Assembly: GCA_030844895.1 (NCBI GenBank)
Contig: CM061226.1
Coordinates: forward strand, 47,996,238 to 48,060,237
Direction of reading: 5' to 3'
DNA: 64,000 nucleotides
Source of the DNA: Ambrosia x helenae
Lineage: Eukaryota > Streptophyta > Magnoliopsida > Asterales > Asteraceae
Below the pieces are notes generated by a model. It saw only the letters and a list, made by a program, of their open reading frames with translations, was not told where the DNA came from and made no database searches. This document shows positions 14,601-29,600 of the stretch, one piece after another. Made by a program: the position numbers and the translations under genes. Position 1 is the stretch's first letter, and each line of letters begins with the position of its first letter.

Positions 14601-17600
14601 ACGAGGCTTAGAAATAAAATGAAAATAAAGCCTCGAAAATAATTACAATTGAAAATAAGTCTTTTGTGATGGAATCAGGTGTTTGATTGACCGAGTTCTT
14701 ATCTGAGCGATGGTGAAACTCGCTCGAAGGGGGTTGACACATGATTTAGATTGACGTAGTCATTCTTGGTTATGTAATTTACATGTTTTTACGTAAATCC
14801 ACTTTCAATGTCACCTTAAATTTTACTTTTATTTGAGGCTTAGACCATTTTTAACCTCTTAAAGAGGGTGGCGGCATTTCAAAATCACCGAAAATCATTT
14901 CATACATCTAAATGAAACCATTAAGGCGATATACATGCGTTCTATTTAATGGGAATGTTGATATACACGAGGCTTAGAAATAAAATGAAAATAAAGCCTC
15001 GAAAATGATTACAATTGAAAATAAGTCTTTTGTGATGGAATCAGGTGTTTGATTGACCGAGTTCTTATCTGAGCGATGGTGAAACTCGCTCGAAGGGGGT
15101 TGACACATGATTTAGATTGACGTAGTCATTCTGGTTTTGTAATTTACATGTTTTTACGTAAATCCACTTTCAGCGTCCTCTTAAATTTTACTTTTATTTG
15201 AGGCTTAGACCATTTTTAACCTCTTAAAGAGGGTGGCGGCATTTCAAAATCACCGAAAATCATTTCATACATCTAAATGAAACCATTAAGGCGATATACA
15301 TGCGTTCTATTTAATGGGAATGTTGATATACACGAGGCTTAGAAATAAAATGAAAATAAAGCCTCAAAAATAATTACAATTGAAAATAAGTCTTTTGTGA
15401 TGGAATCAGGTGTTTGATTGACCGAGTTCTTATCTGAGCGATGGTGAAACTCGCTCGAAGGGGGTTGACACATGATTTAGATTGACGTAGTCATTCTTGG
15501 TTATGTAATTTACATGTTTTTACGTAAATCCACTTTCAATGTCCCTTAAATTTTACTTTTATTTGAGGCTTAGACCATTTTTAACCTCTTAAAGAGGGTG
15601 GCGGCATTTCAAAATCACCGAAAATCATTTCATACATCTAAATGAAACCATTAAGGCGATATACATGCGTTCTATTTAATGGGAATGTTGATATACACGA
15701 GGCTTAGAAATAAAATGAAAATAAAGCCTCGAAAATAATTACAATTGAAAATAAGTCTTTTGTGATGGAATCAGGTGTTTGATTGACCGAGTTCTTATCT
15801 GAGCGATGGTGAAACTCGCTCGAAGGGGGTTGACACATGATTTAGATTGACGTAGTCATTCTTGGTTATGTAATTTACATGTTTTTACGTAAATCCACTT
15901 TCAATGTCACCTTAAATTTTACTTTTATTTGAGGCTTAGACCATTTTTAACCTCTTAAAGAGGGTGGCGGCATTTCAAAATCACCGAAAATCATTTCATA
16001 CATCTAAATGAAACCATTAAGGCGATATACATGCGTTCTATTTAATGGGAATGTTGATATACACGAGGCTTAGAAATAAAATGAAAATAAAGCCTCGAAA
16101 ATAATTACAATTGAAAATAAGTCTTTTGTGATGGAATCAGGTGTTTGATTGACCGAGTTCTTATCTGAGCGATGGTGAAACTCGCTCGAAGGGGGTTGAC
16201 ACATGATTTAGATTGACGTAGTCATTCTTGGTTATGTAATTTACATGTTTTTACGTAAATCCACTTTCAATGTCACCTTAAATTTTACTTTTATTTGAGG
16301 CTTAGACCATTTTTAACCTCTTAAAGAGGGTGGCGGCATTTCAAAATCACCGAAAATCATTTCATACATCTAAATGAAACCATTAAGGCGATATACATGC
16401 GTTCTATTTAATGGGAATGTTGATATACACGAGGCTTAGAAATAAAATGAAAATAAAGCCTCGAAAATAATTACAATTGAAAATAAGTCTTTTGTGATGG
16501 AATCAGGTGTTTGATTGACCGAGTTCTTATCTGAGCGATGGTGAAACTCGCTCGAAGGGGGTTGACACATGATTTAGATTGACGTAGTCATTCTTGGTTA
16601 TGTAATTTACATGTTTTTACGTAAATCCACTTTCAATGTCACCTTAAATTTTACTTTTATTTGAGGCTTAGACCATTTTTAACCTCTTAAAGAGGGTGGC
16701 GGCATTTCAAAATCACCGAAAATCATTTCATACATCTAAATGAAACCATTAAGGCGATATACATGCGTTCTATTTAATGGGAATGTTGATATACACGAGG
16801 CTTAGAAATAAAATGAAAATAAAGCCTCGAAAATGATTACAATTGAAAATAAGTCTTTTGTGATGGAATCAGGTGTTTGATTGACCGAGTTCTTATCTGA
16901 GCGATGGTGAAACTCGCTCGAAGGGGGTTGACACATGATTTAGATTGACGTAGTCATTCTTGGTTTTGTAATTTACATGTTTTTACGTAAATCCACTTTC
17001 AATGTCACCTTAAATTTTACTTTTATTTGAGGCTTAGACCATTTTTAACCTCTTAAAGAGGGTGGCGGCATTTCAAAATCACCGAAAATCATTTCATACA
17101 TCTAAATGAAACCATTAAGGCGATATACATGCGTTCTATTTAATGGGAATGTTGATATACACGAGGCTTAGAAATAAAATGAAAATAAAGCCTCGAAAAT
17201 AATTACAATTGAAAATAAGTCTTTTGTGATGGAATCAGGTGTTTGATTGACCGAGTTCTTATCTGAGCGATGGTGAAACTCGCTCGAAGGGGGTTGACAC
17301 ATGATTTAGATTGACGTAGTCATTCTTGGTTATGTAATTTACATGTTTTTACGTAAATCCACTTTCAATGTCACCTTAAATTTTACTTTTATTTGAGGCT
17401 TAGACCATTTTTAACCTCTTAAAGAGGGTGGCGGCATTTCAAAATCACCGAAAATCATTTCATACATCTAAATGAAACCATTAAGGCGATATACATGCGT
17501 TCTATTTAATGGGAATGTTGATATACACGAGGCTTAGAAATAAAATGAAAATAAAGCCTCGAAAATGATTACAATTGAAAATAAGTCTTTTGTGATGGAA

Positions 17601-20600
17601 TCAGGTGTTTGATTGACCGAGTTCTTATCTGAGCGATGGTGAAACTCGCTCGAAGGGGGTTGACACATGATTTAGATTGACGTAGTCATTCTTGGTTTTG
17701 TAATTTACATGTTTTTACGTAAATCCACTTTCAATGTCACCTTAAATTTTACTTTTATTTGAGGCTTAGACCATTTTTAACCTCTTAAAGAGGGTGGCGG
17801 CATTTCAAAATCACCGAAAATCATTTCATACATCTAAATGAAACCATTAAGGCGATATACATGCGTTCTATTTAATGGGAATGTTGATATACACGAGGCT
17901 TAGAAATAAAATGAAAATAAAGCCTCGAAAATAATTACAATTGAAAATAAGTCTTTTGTGATGGAATCAGGTGTTTGATTGACCGAGTTCTTATCTGAGC
18001 GATGGTGAAACTCGCTCGAAGGGGGTTGACACATGATTTAGATTGACGTAGTCATTCTTGGTTATGTAATTTACATGTTTTTACGTAAATCCACTTTCAA
18101 TGTCCTCTTAAATTTTACTTTTATTTGAGGCTTAGACCATTTTTAACCTCTTAAAGAGGGTGGCGGCATTTCAAAATCACCGAAAATCATTTCATACATC
18201 TAAATGAAACCATTAAGGCGATATACATGCGTTCTATTTAATGGGAATGTTGATATACACGAGGCTTAGAAATAAAATGAAAATAAAGCCTCGAAAATGA
18301 TTACAATTGAAAATAAGTCTTTTGTGATGGAATCAGGTGTTTGATTGACCGAGTTCTTATCTGAGCGATGGTGAAACTCGCTCGAAGGGGGTTGACACAT
18401 GATTTAGATTGACGTAGTCATTCTTGGTTATGTAATTTACATGTTTTTACGTAAATCCACTTTCAATGTCACCTTAAATTTTACTTTTATTTGAGGCTTA
18501 GACCATTTTTAACCTCTTAAAGAGGGTGGCGGCATTTCAAAATCACCGAAAATCATTTCATACATCTAAATGAAACCATTAAGGCGATATACATGCGTTC
18601 TATTTAATGGGAATGTTGATATACACGAGGCTTAGAAATAAAATGAAAATAAAGCCTCGAAAATGATTACAATTGAAAATAAGTCTTTTGTGATGGAATC
18701 AGGTGTTTGATTGACCGAGTTCTTATCTGAGCGATGGTGAAACTCGCTCGAAGGGGGTTGACACATGATTTAGATTGACGTAGTCATTCTTGGTTATGTA
18801 ATTTACATGTTTTTACGTAAATCCACTTTCAATGTCACCTTAAATTTTACTTTTATTTGAGGCTTAGACCATTTTTAACCTCTTAAAGAGGGTGGCGGCA
18901 TTTCAAAATCACCGAAAATCATTTCATACATCTAAATGAAACCATTAAGGCGATATACATGCGTTCTATTTAATGGGAATGTTGATATACACGAGGCTTA
19001 GAAATAAAATGAAAATAAAGCCTCGAAAATGATTACAATTGAAAATAAGTCTTTTGTGATGGAATCAGGTGTTTGATTGACCGAGTTCTTATCTGAGCGA
19101 TGGTGAAACTCGCTCGAAGGGGGTTGACACATGATTTAGATTGACGTAGTCATTCTTGGTTATGTAATTTACATGTTTTTACGTAAATCCACTTTCAATG
19201 TCACCTTAAATTTTACTTTTATTTGAGGCTTAGACCATTTTTAACCTCTTAAAGAGGGTGGCGGCATTTCAAAATCACCGAAAATCATTTCATACATCTA
19301 AATGAAACCATTAAGGCGATATACATGCGTTCTATTTAATGGGAATGTTGATATACACGAGGCTTAGAAATAAAATGAAAATAAAGCCTCGAAAATGATT
19401 ACAATTGAAAATAAGTCTTTTGTGATGGAATCAGGTGTTTGATTGACCGAGTTCTTATCTGAGCGATGGTGAAACTCGCTCGAAGGGGGTTGACACATGA
19501 TTTAGATTGACGTAGTCATTCTTGGTTTTGTAATTTACATGTTTTTACGTAAATCCACTTTCAATGTCCACCTTAAATTTTACTTTTATTTGAGGCTTAG
19601 ACCATTTTTAACCTCTTAAAGAGGGTGGCGGCATTTCAAAATCACCGAAAATCATTTCATACATCTAAATGAAACCATTAAGGCGATATACATGCGTTCT
19701 ATTTAATGGGAATGTTGATATACACGAGGCTTAGAAATAAAATGAAAATAAAGCCTCGAAAATGATTACAATTGAAAATAAGTCTTTTGTGATGGAATCA
19801 GGTGTTTGATTGACCGAGTTCTTATCTGAGCGATGGTGAAACTCGCTCGAAGGGGGTTGACACATGATTTAGATTGACGTAGTCATTCTTGGTTTTGTAA
19901 TTTACATGTTTTTACGTAAATCCACTTTCAATGTCACCTTAAATTTTACTTTTATTTGAGGCTTAGACCATTTTTAACCTCTTAAAGAGGGTGGCGGCAT
20001 TTCAAAATCACCGAAAATCATTTCATACATCTAAATGAAACCATTAAGGCGATATACATGCGTTCTATTTAATGGGAATGTTGATATACACGAGGCTTAG
20101 AAATAAAATGAAAATAAAGCCTCGAAAATGATTACAATTGAAAATAAGTCTTTTGTGATGGAATCAGGTGTTTGATTGACCGAGTTCTTATCTGAGCGAT
20201 GGTGAAACTCGCTCGAAGGGGGTTGACACATGATTTAGATTGACGTAGTCATTCTTGGTTTTGTAATTTACATGTTTTTACGTAAATCCACTTTCAATGT
20301 CACCTTAAATTTTACTTTTATTTGAGGCTTAGACCATTTTTAACCTCTTAAAGAGGGTGGCGGCATTTCAAAATCACCGAAAATCATTTCATACATCTAA
20401 ATGAAACCATTAAGGCGATATACATGCGTTCTATTTAATGGGAATGTTGATATACACGAGGCTTAGAAATAAAATGAAAATAAAGCCTCGAAAATAATTA
20501 CAATTGAAAATAAGTCTTTTGTGATGGAATCAGGTGTTTGATTGACCGAGTTCTTATCTGAGCGATGGTGAAACTCGCTCGAAGGGGGTTGACACATGAT

Positions 20601-23600
20601 TTAGATTGACGTAGTCATTCTTGGTTATGTAATTTACATGTTTTTACGTAAATCCACTTTCAATGTCACCTTAAATTTTACTTTTATTTGAGGCTTAGAC
20701 CATTTTTAACCTCTTAAAGAGGGTGGCGGCATTTCAAAATCACCGAAAATCATTTCATACATCTAAATGAAACCATTAAGGCGATATACATGCGTTCTAT
20801 TTAATGGGAATGTTGATATACACGAGGCTTAGAAATAAAATGAAAATAAAGCCTCGAAAATGATTACAATTGAAAATAAGTCTTTTGTGATGGAATCAGG
20901 TGTTTGATTGACCGAGTTCTTATCTGAGCGATGGTGAAACTCGCTCGAAGGGGGTTGACACATGATTTAGATTGACGTAGTCATTCTTGGTTTTGTAATT
21001 TACATGTTTTTACGTAAATCCACTTTCAATGTCACCTTAAATTTTACTTTTATTTGAGGCTTAGACCATTTTTAACCTCTTAAAGAGGGTGGCGGCATTT
21101 CAAAATCACCGAAAATCATTTCATACATCTAAATGAAACCATTAAGGCGATATACATGCGTTCTATTTAATGGGAATGTTGATATACACGAGGCTTAGAA
21201 ATAAAATGAAAATAAAGCCTCGAAAATGATTACAATTGAAAATAAGTCTTTTGTGATGGAATCAGGTGTTTGATTGACCGAGTTCTTATCTGAGCGATGG
21301 TGAAACTCGCTCGAAGGGGGTTGACACATGATTTAGATTGACGTAGTCATTCTTGGTTTTGTAATTTACATGTTTTTACGTAAATCCACTTTCAATGTCA
21401 CCTTAAATTTTACTTTTATTTGAGGCTTAGACCATTTTTAACCTCTTAAAGAGGGTGGCGGCATTTCAAAATCACCGAAAATCATTTCATACATCTAAAT
21501 GAAACCATTAAGGCGATATACATGCGTTCTATTTAATGGGAATGTTGATATACACGAGGCTTAGAAATAAAATGAAAATAAAGCCTCGAAAATGATTACA
21601 ATTGAAAATAAGTCTTTTGTGATGGAATCAGGTGTTTGATTGACCGAGTTCTTATCTGAGCGATGGTGAAACTCGCTCGAAGGGGGTTGACACATGATTT
21701 AGATTGACGTAGTCATTCTTGGTTTTGTAATTTACATGTTTTTACGTAAATCCACTTTCAATGTCACCTTAAATTTTACTTTTATTTGAGGCTTAGACCA
21801 TTTTTAACCTCTTAAAGAGGGTGGCGGCATTTCAAAATCACCGAAAATCATTTCATACATCTAAATGAAACCATTAAGGCGATATACATGCGTTCTATTT
21901 AATGGGAATGTTGATATACACGAGGCTTAGAAATAAAATGAAAATAAAGCCTCGAAAATGATTACAATTGAAAATAAGTCTTTTGTGATGGAATCAGGTG
22001 TTTGATTGACCGAGTTCTTATCTGAGCGATGGTGAAACTCGCTCGAAGGGGGTTGACACATGATTTAGATTGACGTAGTCATTCTTGGTTATGTAATTTA
22101 CATGTTTTTACGTAAATCCACTTTCAATGTCACCTTAAATTTTACTTTTATTTGAGGCTTAGACCATTTTTAACCTCTTAAAGAGGGTGGCGGCATTTCA
22201 AAATCACCGAAAATCATTTCATACATCTAAATGAAACCATTAAGGCGATATACATGCGTTCTATTTAATGGGAATGTTGATATACACGAGGCTTAGAAAT
22301 AAAATGAAAATAAAGCCTCGAAAATGATTACAATTGAAAATAAGTCTTTTGTGATGGAATCAGGTGTTTGATTGACCGAGTTCTTATCTGAGCGATGGTG
22401 AAACTCGCTCGAAGGGGGTTGACACATGATTTAGATTGACGTAGTCATTCTTGGTTTTGTAATTTACATGTTTTTACGTAAATCCACTTTCAATGTCACC
22501 TTAAATTTTACTTTTATTTGAGGCTTAGACCATTTTTAACCTCTTAAAGAGGGTGGCGGCATTTCAAAATCACCGAAAATCATTTCATACATCTAAATGA
22601 AACCATTAAGGCGATATACATGCGTTCTATTTAATGGGAATGTTGATATACACGAGGCTTAGAAATAAAATGAAAATAAAGCCTCGAAAATGATTACAAT
22701 TGAAAATAAGTCTTTTGTGATGGAATCAGGTGTTTGATTGACCGAGTTCTTATCTGAGCGATGGTGAAACTCGCTCGAAGGGGGTTGACACATGATTTAG
22801 ATTGACGTAGTCATTCTTGGTTATGTAATTTACATGTTTTTACGTAAATCCACTTTCAATGTCACCTTAAATTTTACTTTTATTTGAGGCTTAGACCATT
22901 TTTAACCTCTTAAAGAGGGTGGCGGCATTTCAAAATCACCGAAAATCATTTCATACATCTAAATGAAACCATTAAGGCGATATACATGCGTTCTATTTAA
23001 TGGGAATGTTGATATACACGAGGCTTAGAAATAAAATGAAAATAAAGCCTCGAAAATGATTACAATTGAAAATAAGTCTTTTGTGATGGAATCAGGTGTT
23101 TGATTGACCGAGTTCTTATCTGAGCGATGGTGAAACTCGCTCGAAGGGGGTTGACACATGATTTAGATTGACGTAGTCATTCTTGGTTATGTAATTTACA
23201 TGTTTTTACGTAAATCCACTTTCAATGTCACCTTAAATTTTACTTTTATTTGAGGCTTAGACCATTTTTAACCTCTTAAAGAGGGTGGCGGCATTTCAAA
23301 ATCACCGAAAATCATTTCATACATCTAAATGAAACCATTAAGGCGATATACATGCGTTCTATTTAATGGTAATGTTGATATACACGAGGCTTAGAAATAA
23401 AATGAAAATAAAGCCTCGAAAATAATTACAATTGAAAATAAGTCTTTTGTGATGGAATCAGGTGTTTGATTGACCGAGTTCTTATCTGAGCGATGGTGAA
23501 ACTCGCTCGAAGGGGGTTGACACATGATTTAGATTGACGTAGTCATTCTTGGTTATGTAATTTACATGTTTTTACGTAAATCCACTTTCAATGTCACCTT

Positions 23601-26600
23601 AAATTTTACTTTTATTTGAGGCTTAGACCATTTTTAACCTCTTAAAGAGGGTGGCGGCATTTCAAAATCACCGAAAATCATTTCATACATCTAAATGAAA
23701 CCATTAAGGCGATATACATGCGTTCTATTTAATGGGAATGTTGATATACACGAGGCTTAGAAATAAAATGAAAATAAAGCCTCGAAAATGATTACAATTG
23801 AAAATAAGTCTTTTGTGATGGAATCAGGTGTTTGATTGACCGAGTTCTTATCTGAGCGATGGTGAAACTCGCTCGAAGGGGGTTGACACATGATTTAGAT
23901 TGACGTAGTCATTCTTGGTTTTGTAATTTACATGTTTTTACGTAAATCCACTTTCAATGTCACCTTAAATTTTACTTTTATTTGAGGCTTAGACCATTTT
24001 TAACCTCTTAAAGAGGGTGGCGGCATTTCAAAATCACCGAAAATCATTTCATACATCTAAATGAAACCATTAAGGCGATATACATGCGTTCTATTTAATG
24101 GGAATGTTGATATACACGAGGCTTAGAAATAAAATGAAAATAAAGCCTCGAAAATGATTACAATTGAAAATAAGTCTTTTGTGATGGAATCAGGTGTTTG
24201 ATTGACCGAGTTCTTATCTGAGCGATGGTGAAACTCGCTCGAAGGGGGTTGACACATGATTTAGATTGACGTAGTCATTCTTGGTTTTGTAATTTACATG
24301 TTTTTCACGTAAATCCACTTTCAATGTCCCTTAAATTTTACTTTTATTTGAGGCTTAGACCATTTTTAACCTCTTAAAGAGGGTGGCGGCATTTCAAAAT
24401 CACCGAAAATCATTTCATACATCTAAATGAAACCATTAAGGCGATATACATGCGTTCTATTTAATGGGAATGTTGATATACACGAGGCTTAGAAATAAAA
24501 TGAAAATAAAGCCTCGAAAATGATTACAATTGAAAATAAGTCTTTTGTGATGGAATCAGGTGTTTGATTGACCGAGTTCTTATCTGAGCGATGGTGAAAC
24601 TCGCTCGAAGGGGGTTGACACATGATTTAGATTGACGTAGTCATTCTTGGTTATGTAATTTACATGTTTTTACGTAAATCCACTTTCAATGTCACCTTAA
24701 ATTTTACTTTTATTTGAGGCTTAGACCATTTTTAACCTCTTAAAGAGGGTGGCGGCATTTCAAAATCACCGAAAATCATTTCATACATCTAAATGAAACC
24801 ATTAAGGCGATATACATGCGTTCTATTTAATGGGAATGTTGATATACACGAGGCTTAGAAATAAAATGAAAATAAAGCCTCGAAAATGATTACAATTGAA
24901 AATAAGTCTTTTGTGATGGAATCAGGTGTTTGATTGACCGAGTTCTTATCTGAGCGATGGTGAAACTCGCTCGAAGGGGGTTGACACATGATTTAGATTG
25001 ACGTAGTCATTCTTGGTTTTGTAATTTACATGTTTTTACGTAAATCCACTTTCAATGTCACCTTAAATTTTACTTTTATTTGAGGCTTAGACCATTTTTA
25101 ACCTCTTAAAGAGGGTGGCGGCATTTCAAAATCACCGAAAATCATTTCATACATCTAAATGAAACCATTAAGGCGATATACATGCGTTCTATTTAATGGG
25201 AATGTTGATATACACGAGGCTTAGAAATAAAATGAAAATAAAGCCTCGAAAATGATTACAATTGAAAATAAGTCTTTTGTGATGGAATCAGGTGTTTGAT
25301 TGACCGAGTTCTTATCTGAGCGATGGTGAAACTCGCTCGAAGGGGGTTGACACATGATTTAGATTGACGTAGTCATTCTTGGTTATGTAATTTACATGTT
25401 TTTACGTAAATCCACTTTCAATGTCACCTTAAATTTTACTTTTATTTGAGGCTTAGACCATTTTTAACCTCTTAAAGAGGGTGGCGGCATTTCAAAATCA
25501 CCGAAAATCATTTCATACATCTAAATGAAACCATTAAGGCGATATACATGCGTTCTATTTAATGGGAATGTTGATATACACGAGGCTTAGAAATAAAATG
25601 AAAATAAAGCCTCGAAAATGATTACAATTGAAAATAAGTCTTTTGTGATGGAATCAGGTGTTTGATTGACCGAGTTCTTATCTGAGCGATGGTGAAACTC
25701 GCTCGAAGGGGGTTGACACATGATTTAGATTGACGTAGTCATTCTTGGTTTTGTAATTTACATGTTTTTACGTAAATCCACTTTCAATGTCACCTTAAAT
25801 TTTACTTTTATTTGAGGCTTAGACCATTTTTAACCTCTTAAAGAGGGTGGCGGCATTTCAAAATCACCGAAAATCATTTCATACATCTAAATGAAACCAT
25901 TAAGGCGATATACATGCGTTCTATTTAATGGGAATGTTGATATACACGAGGCTTAGAAATAAAATGAAAATAAAGCCTCGAAAATGATTACAATTGAAAA
26001 TAAGTCTTTTGTGATGGAATCAGGTGTTTGATTGACCGAGTTCTTATCTGAGCGATGGTGAAACTCGCTCGAAGGGGGTTGACACATGATTTAGATTGAC
26101 GTAGTCATTCTTGGTTTTGTAATTTACATGTTTTTACGTAAATCCACTTTCAATGTCACCTTAAATTTTACTTTTATTTGAGGCTTAGACCATTTTTAAC
26201 CTCTTAAAGAGGGTGGCGGCATTTCAAAATCACCGAAAATCATTTCATACATCTAAATGAAACCATTAAGGCGATATACATGCGTTCTATTTAATGGGAA
26301 TGTTGATATACACGAGGCTTAGAAATAAAATGAAAATAAAGCCTCGAAAATGATTACAATTGAAAATAAGTCTTTTGTGATGGAATCAGGTGTTTGATTG
26401 ACCGAGTTCTTATCTGAGCGATGGTGAAACTCGCTCGAAGGGGGTTGACACATGATTTAGATTGACGTAGTCATTCTTGGTTTTGTAATTTACATGTTTT
26501 TACGTAAATCCACTTTCAATGTCACCTTAAATTTTACTTTTATTTGAGGCTTAGACCATTTTTAACCTCTTAAAGAGGGTGGCGGCATTTCAAAATCACC

Positions 26601-29600
26601 GAAAATCATTTCATACATCTAAATGAAACCATTAAGGCGATATACATGCGTTCTATTTAATGGGAATGTTGATATACACGAGGCTTAGAAATAAAATGAA
26701 AATAAAGCCTCGAAAATGATTACAATTGAAAATAAGTCTTTTGTGATGGAATCAGGTGTTTGATTGACCGAGTTCTTATCTGAGCGATGGTGAAACTCGC
26801 TCGAAGGGGGTTGACACATGATTTAGATTGACGTAGTCATTCTTGGTTTTGTAATTTACATGTTTTTACGTAAATCCACTTTCAATGTCACCTTAAATTT
26901 TACTTTTATTTGAGGCTTAGACCATTTTTAACCTCTTAAAGAGGGTGGCGGCATTTCAAAATCACCGAAAATCATTTCATACATCTAAATGAAACCATTA
27001 AGGCGATATACATGCGTTCTATTTAATGGGAATGTTGATATACACGAGGCTTAGAAATAAAATGAAAATAAAGCCTCGAAAATGATTACAATTGAAAATA
27101 AGTCTTTTGTGATGGAATCAGGTGTTTGATTGACCGAGTTCTTATCTGAGCGATGGTGAAACTCGCTCGAAGGGGGTTGACACATGATTTAGATTGACGT
27201 AGTCATTCTTGGTTTTGTAATTTACATGTTTTTACGTAAATCCACTTTCAATGTCCCTTAAATTTTACTTTTATTTGAGGCTTAGACCATTTTTAACCTC
27301 TTAAAGAGGGTGGCGGCATTTCAAAATCACCGAAAATCATTTCATACATCTAAATGAAACCATTAAGGCGATATACATGCGTTCTATTTAATGGGAATGT
27401 TGATATACACGAGGCTTAGAAATAAAATGAAAATAAAGCCTCGAAAATGATTACAATTGAAAATAAGTCTTTTGTGATGGAATCAGGTGTTTGATTGACC
27501 GAGTTCTTATCTGAGCGATGGTGAAACTCGCTCGAAGGGGGTTGACACATGATTTAGATTGACGTAGTCATTCTTGGTTATGTAATTTACATGTTTTTAC
27601 GTAAATCCACTTTCAATGTCACCTTAAATTTTACTTTTATTTGAGGCTTAGACCATTTTTAACCTCTTAAAGAGGGTGGCGGCATTTCAAAATCACCGAA
27701 AATCATTTCATACATCTAAATGAAACCATTAAGGCGATATACATGCGTTCTATTTAATGGGAATGTTGATATACACGAGGCTTAGAAATAAAATGAAAAT
27801 AAAGCCTCGAAAATGATTACAATTGAAAATAAGTCTTTTGTGATGGAATCAGGTGTTTGATTGACCGAGTTCTTATCTGAGCGATGGTGAAACTCGCTCG
27901 AAGGGGGTTGACACATGATTTAGATTGACGTAGTCATTCTTGGTTTTGTAATTTACATGTTTTTACGTAAATCCACTTTCAATGTCACCTTAAATTTTAC
28001 TTTTATTTGAGGCTTAGACCATTTTTAACCTCTTAAAGAGGGTGGCGGCATTTCAAAATCACCGAAAATCATTTCATACATCTAAATGAAACCATTAAGG
28101 CGATATACATGCGTTCTATTTAATGGGAATGTTGATATACACGAGGCTTAGAAATAAAATGAAAATAAAGCCTCGAAAATGATTACAATTGAAAATAAGT
28201 CTTTTGTGATGGAATCAGGTGTTTGATTGACCGAGTTCTTATCTGAGCGATGGTGAAACTCGCTCGAAGGGGGTTGACACATGATTTAGATTGACGTAGT
28301 CATTCTTGGTTTTGTAATTTACATGTTTTTACGTAAATCCACTTTCAATGTCACCTTAAATTTTACTTTTATTTGAGGCTTAGACCATTTTTAACCTCTT
28401 AAAGAGGGTGGCGGCATTTCAAAATCACCGAAAATCATTTCATACATCTAAATGAAACCATTAAGGCGATATACATGCGTTCTATTTAATGGGAATGTTG
28501 ATATACACGAGGCTTAGAAATAAAATGAAAATAAAGCCTCGAAAATGATTACAATTGAAAATAAGTCTTTTGTGATGGAATCAGGTGTTTGATTGACCGA
28601 GTTCTTATCTGAGCGATGGTGAAACTCGCTCGAAGGGGGTTGACACATGATTTAGATTGACGTAGTCATTCTTGGTTTTGTAATTTACATGTTTTTACGT
28701 AAATCCACTTTCAATGTCACCTTAAATTTTACTTTTATTTGAGGCTTAGACCATTTTTAACCTCTTAAAGAGGGTGGCGGCATTTCAAAATCACCGAAAA
28801 TCATTTCATACATCTAAATGAAACCATTAAGGCGATATACATGCGTTCTATTTAATGGGAATGTTGATATACACGAGGCTTAGAAATAAAATGAAAATAA
28901 AGCCTCGAAAATGATTACAATTGAAAATAAGTCTTTTGTGATGGAATCAGGTGTTTGATTGACCGAGTTCTTATCTGAGCGATGGTGAAACTCGCTCGAA
29001 GGGGGTTGACACATGATTTAGATTGACGTAGTCATTCTTGGTTTTGTAATTTACATGTTTTTACGTAAATCCACTTTCAATGTCCCTTAAATTTTACTTT
29101 TATTTGAGGCTTAGACCATTTTTAACCTCTTAAAGAGGGTGGCGGCATTTCAAAATCACCGAAAATCATTTCATACATCTAAATGAAACCATTAAGGCGA
29201 TATACATGCGTTCTATTTAATGGGAATGTTGATATACACGAGGCTTAGAAATAAAATGAAAATAAAGCCTCGAAAATGATTACAATTGAAAATAAGTCTT
29301 TTGTGATGGAATCAGGTGTTTGATTGACCGAGTTCTTATCTGAGCGATGGTGAAACTCGCTCGAAGGGGGTTGACACATGATTTAGATTGACGTAGTCAT
29401 TCTTGGTTATGTAATTTACATGTTTTTACGTAAATCCACTTTCAGTGTCACCTTAAATTTTACTTTTATTTGAGGCTTAGACCATTTTTAACCTCTTAAA
29501 GAGGGTGGCGGCATTTCAAAATCACCGAAAATCATTTCATACATCTAAATGAAACCATTAAGGCGATATACATGCGTTCTATTTAATGGTAATGTTGATA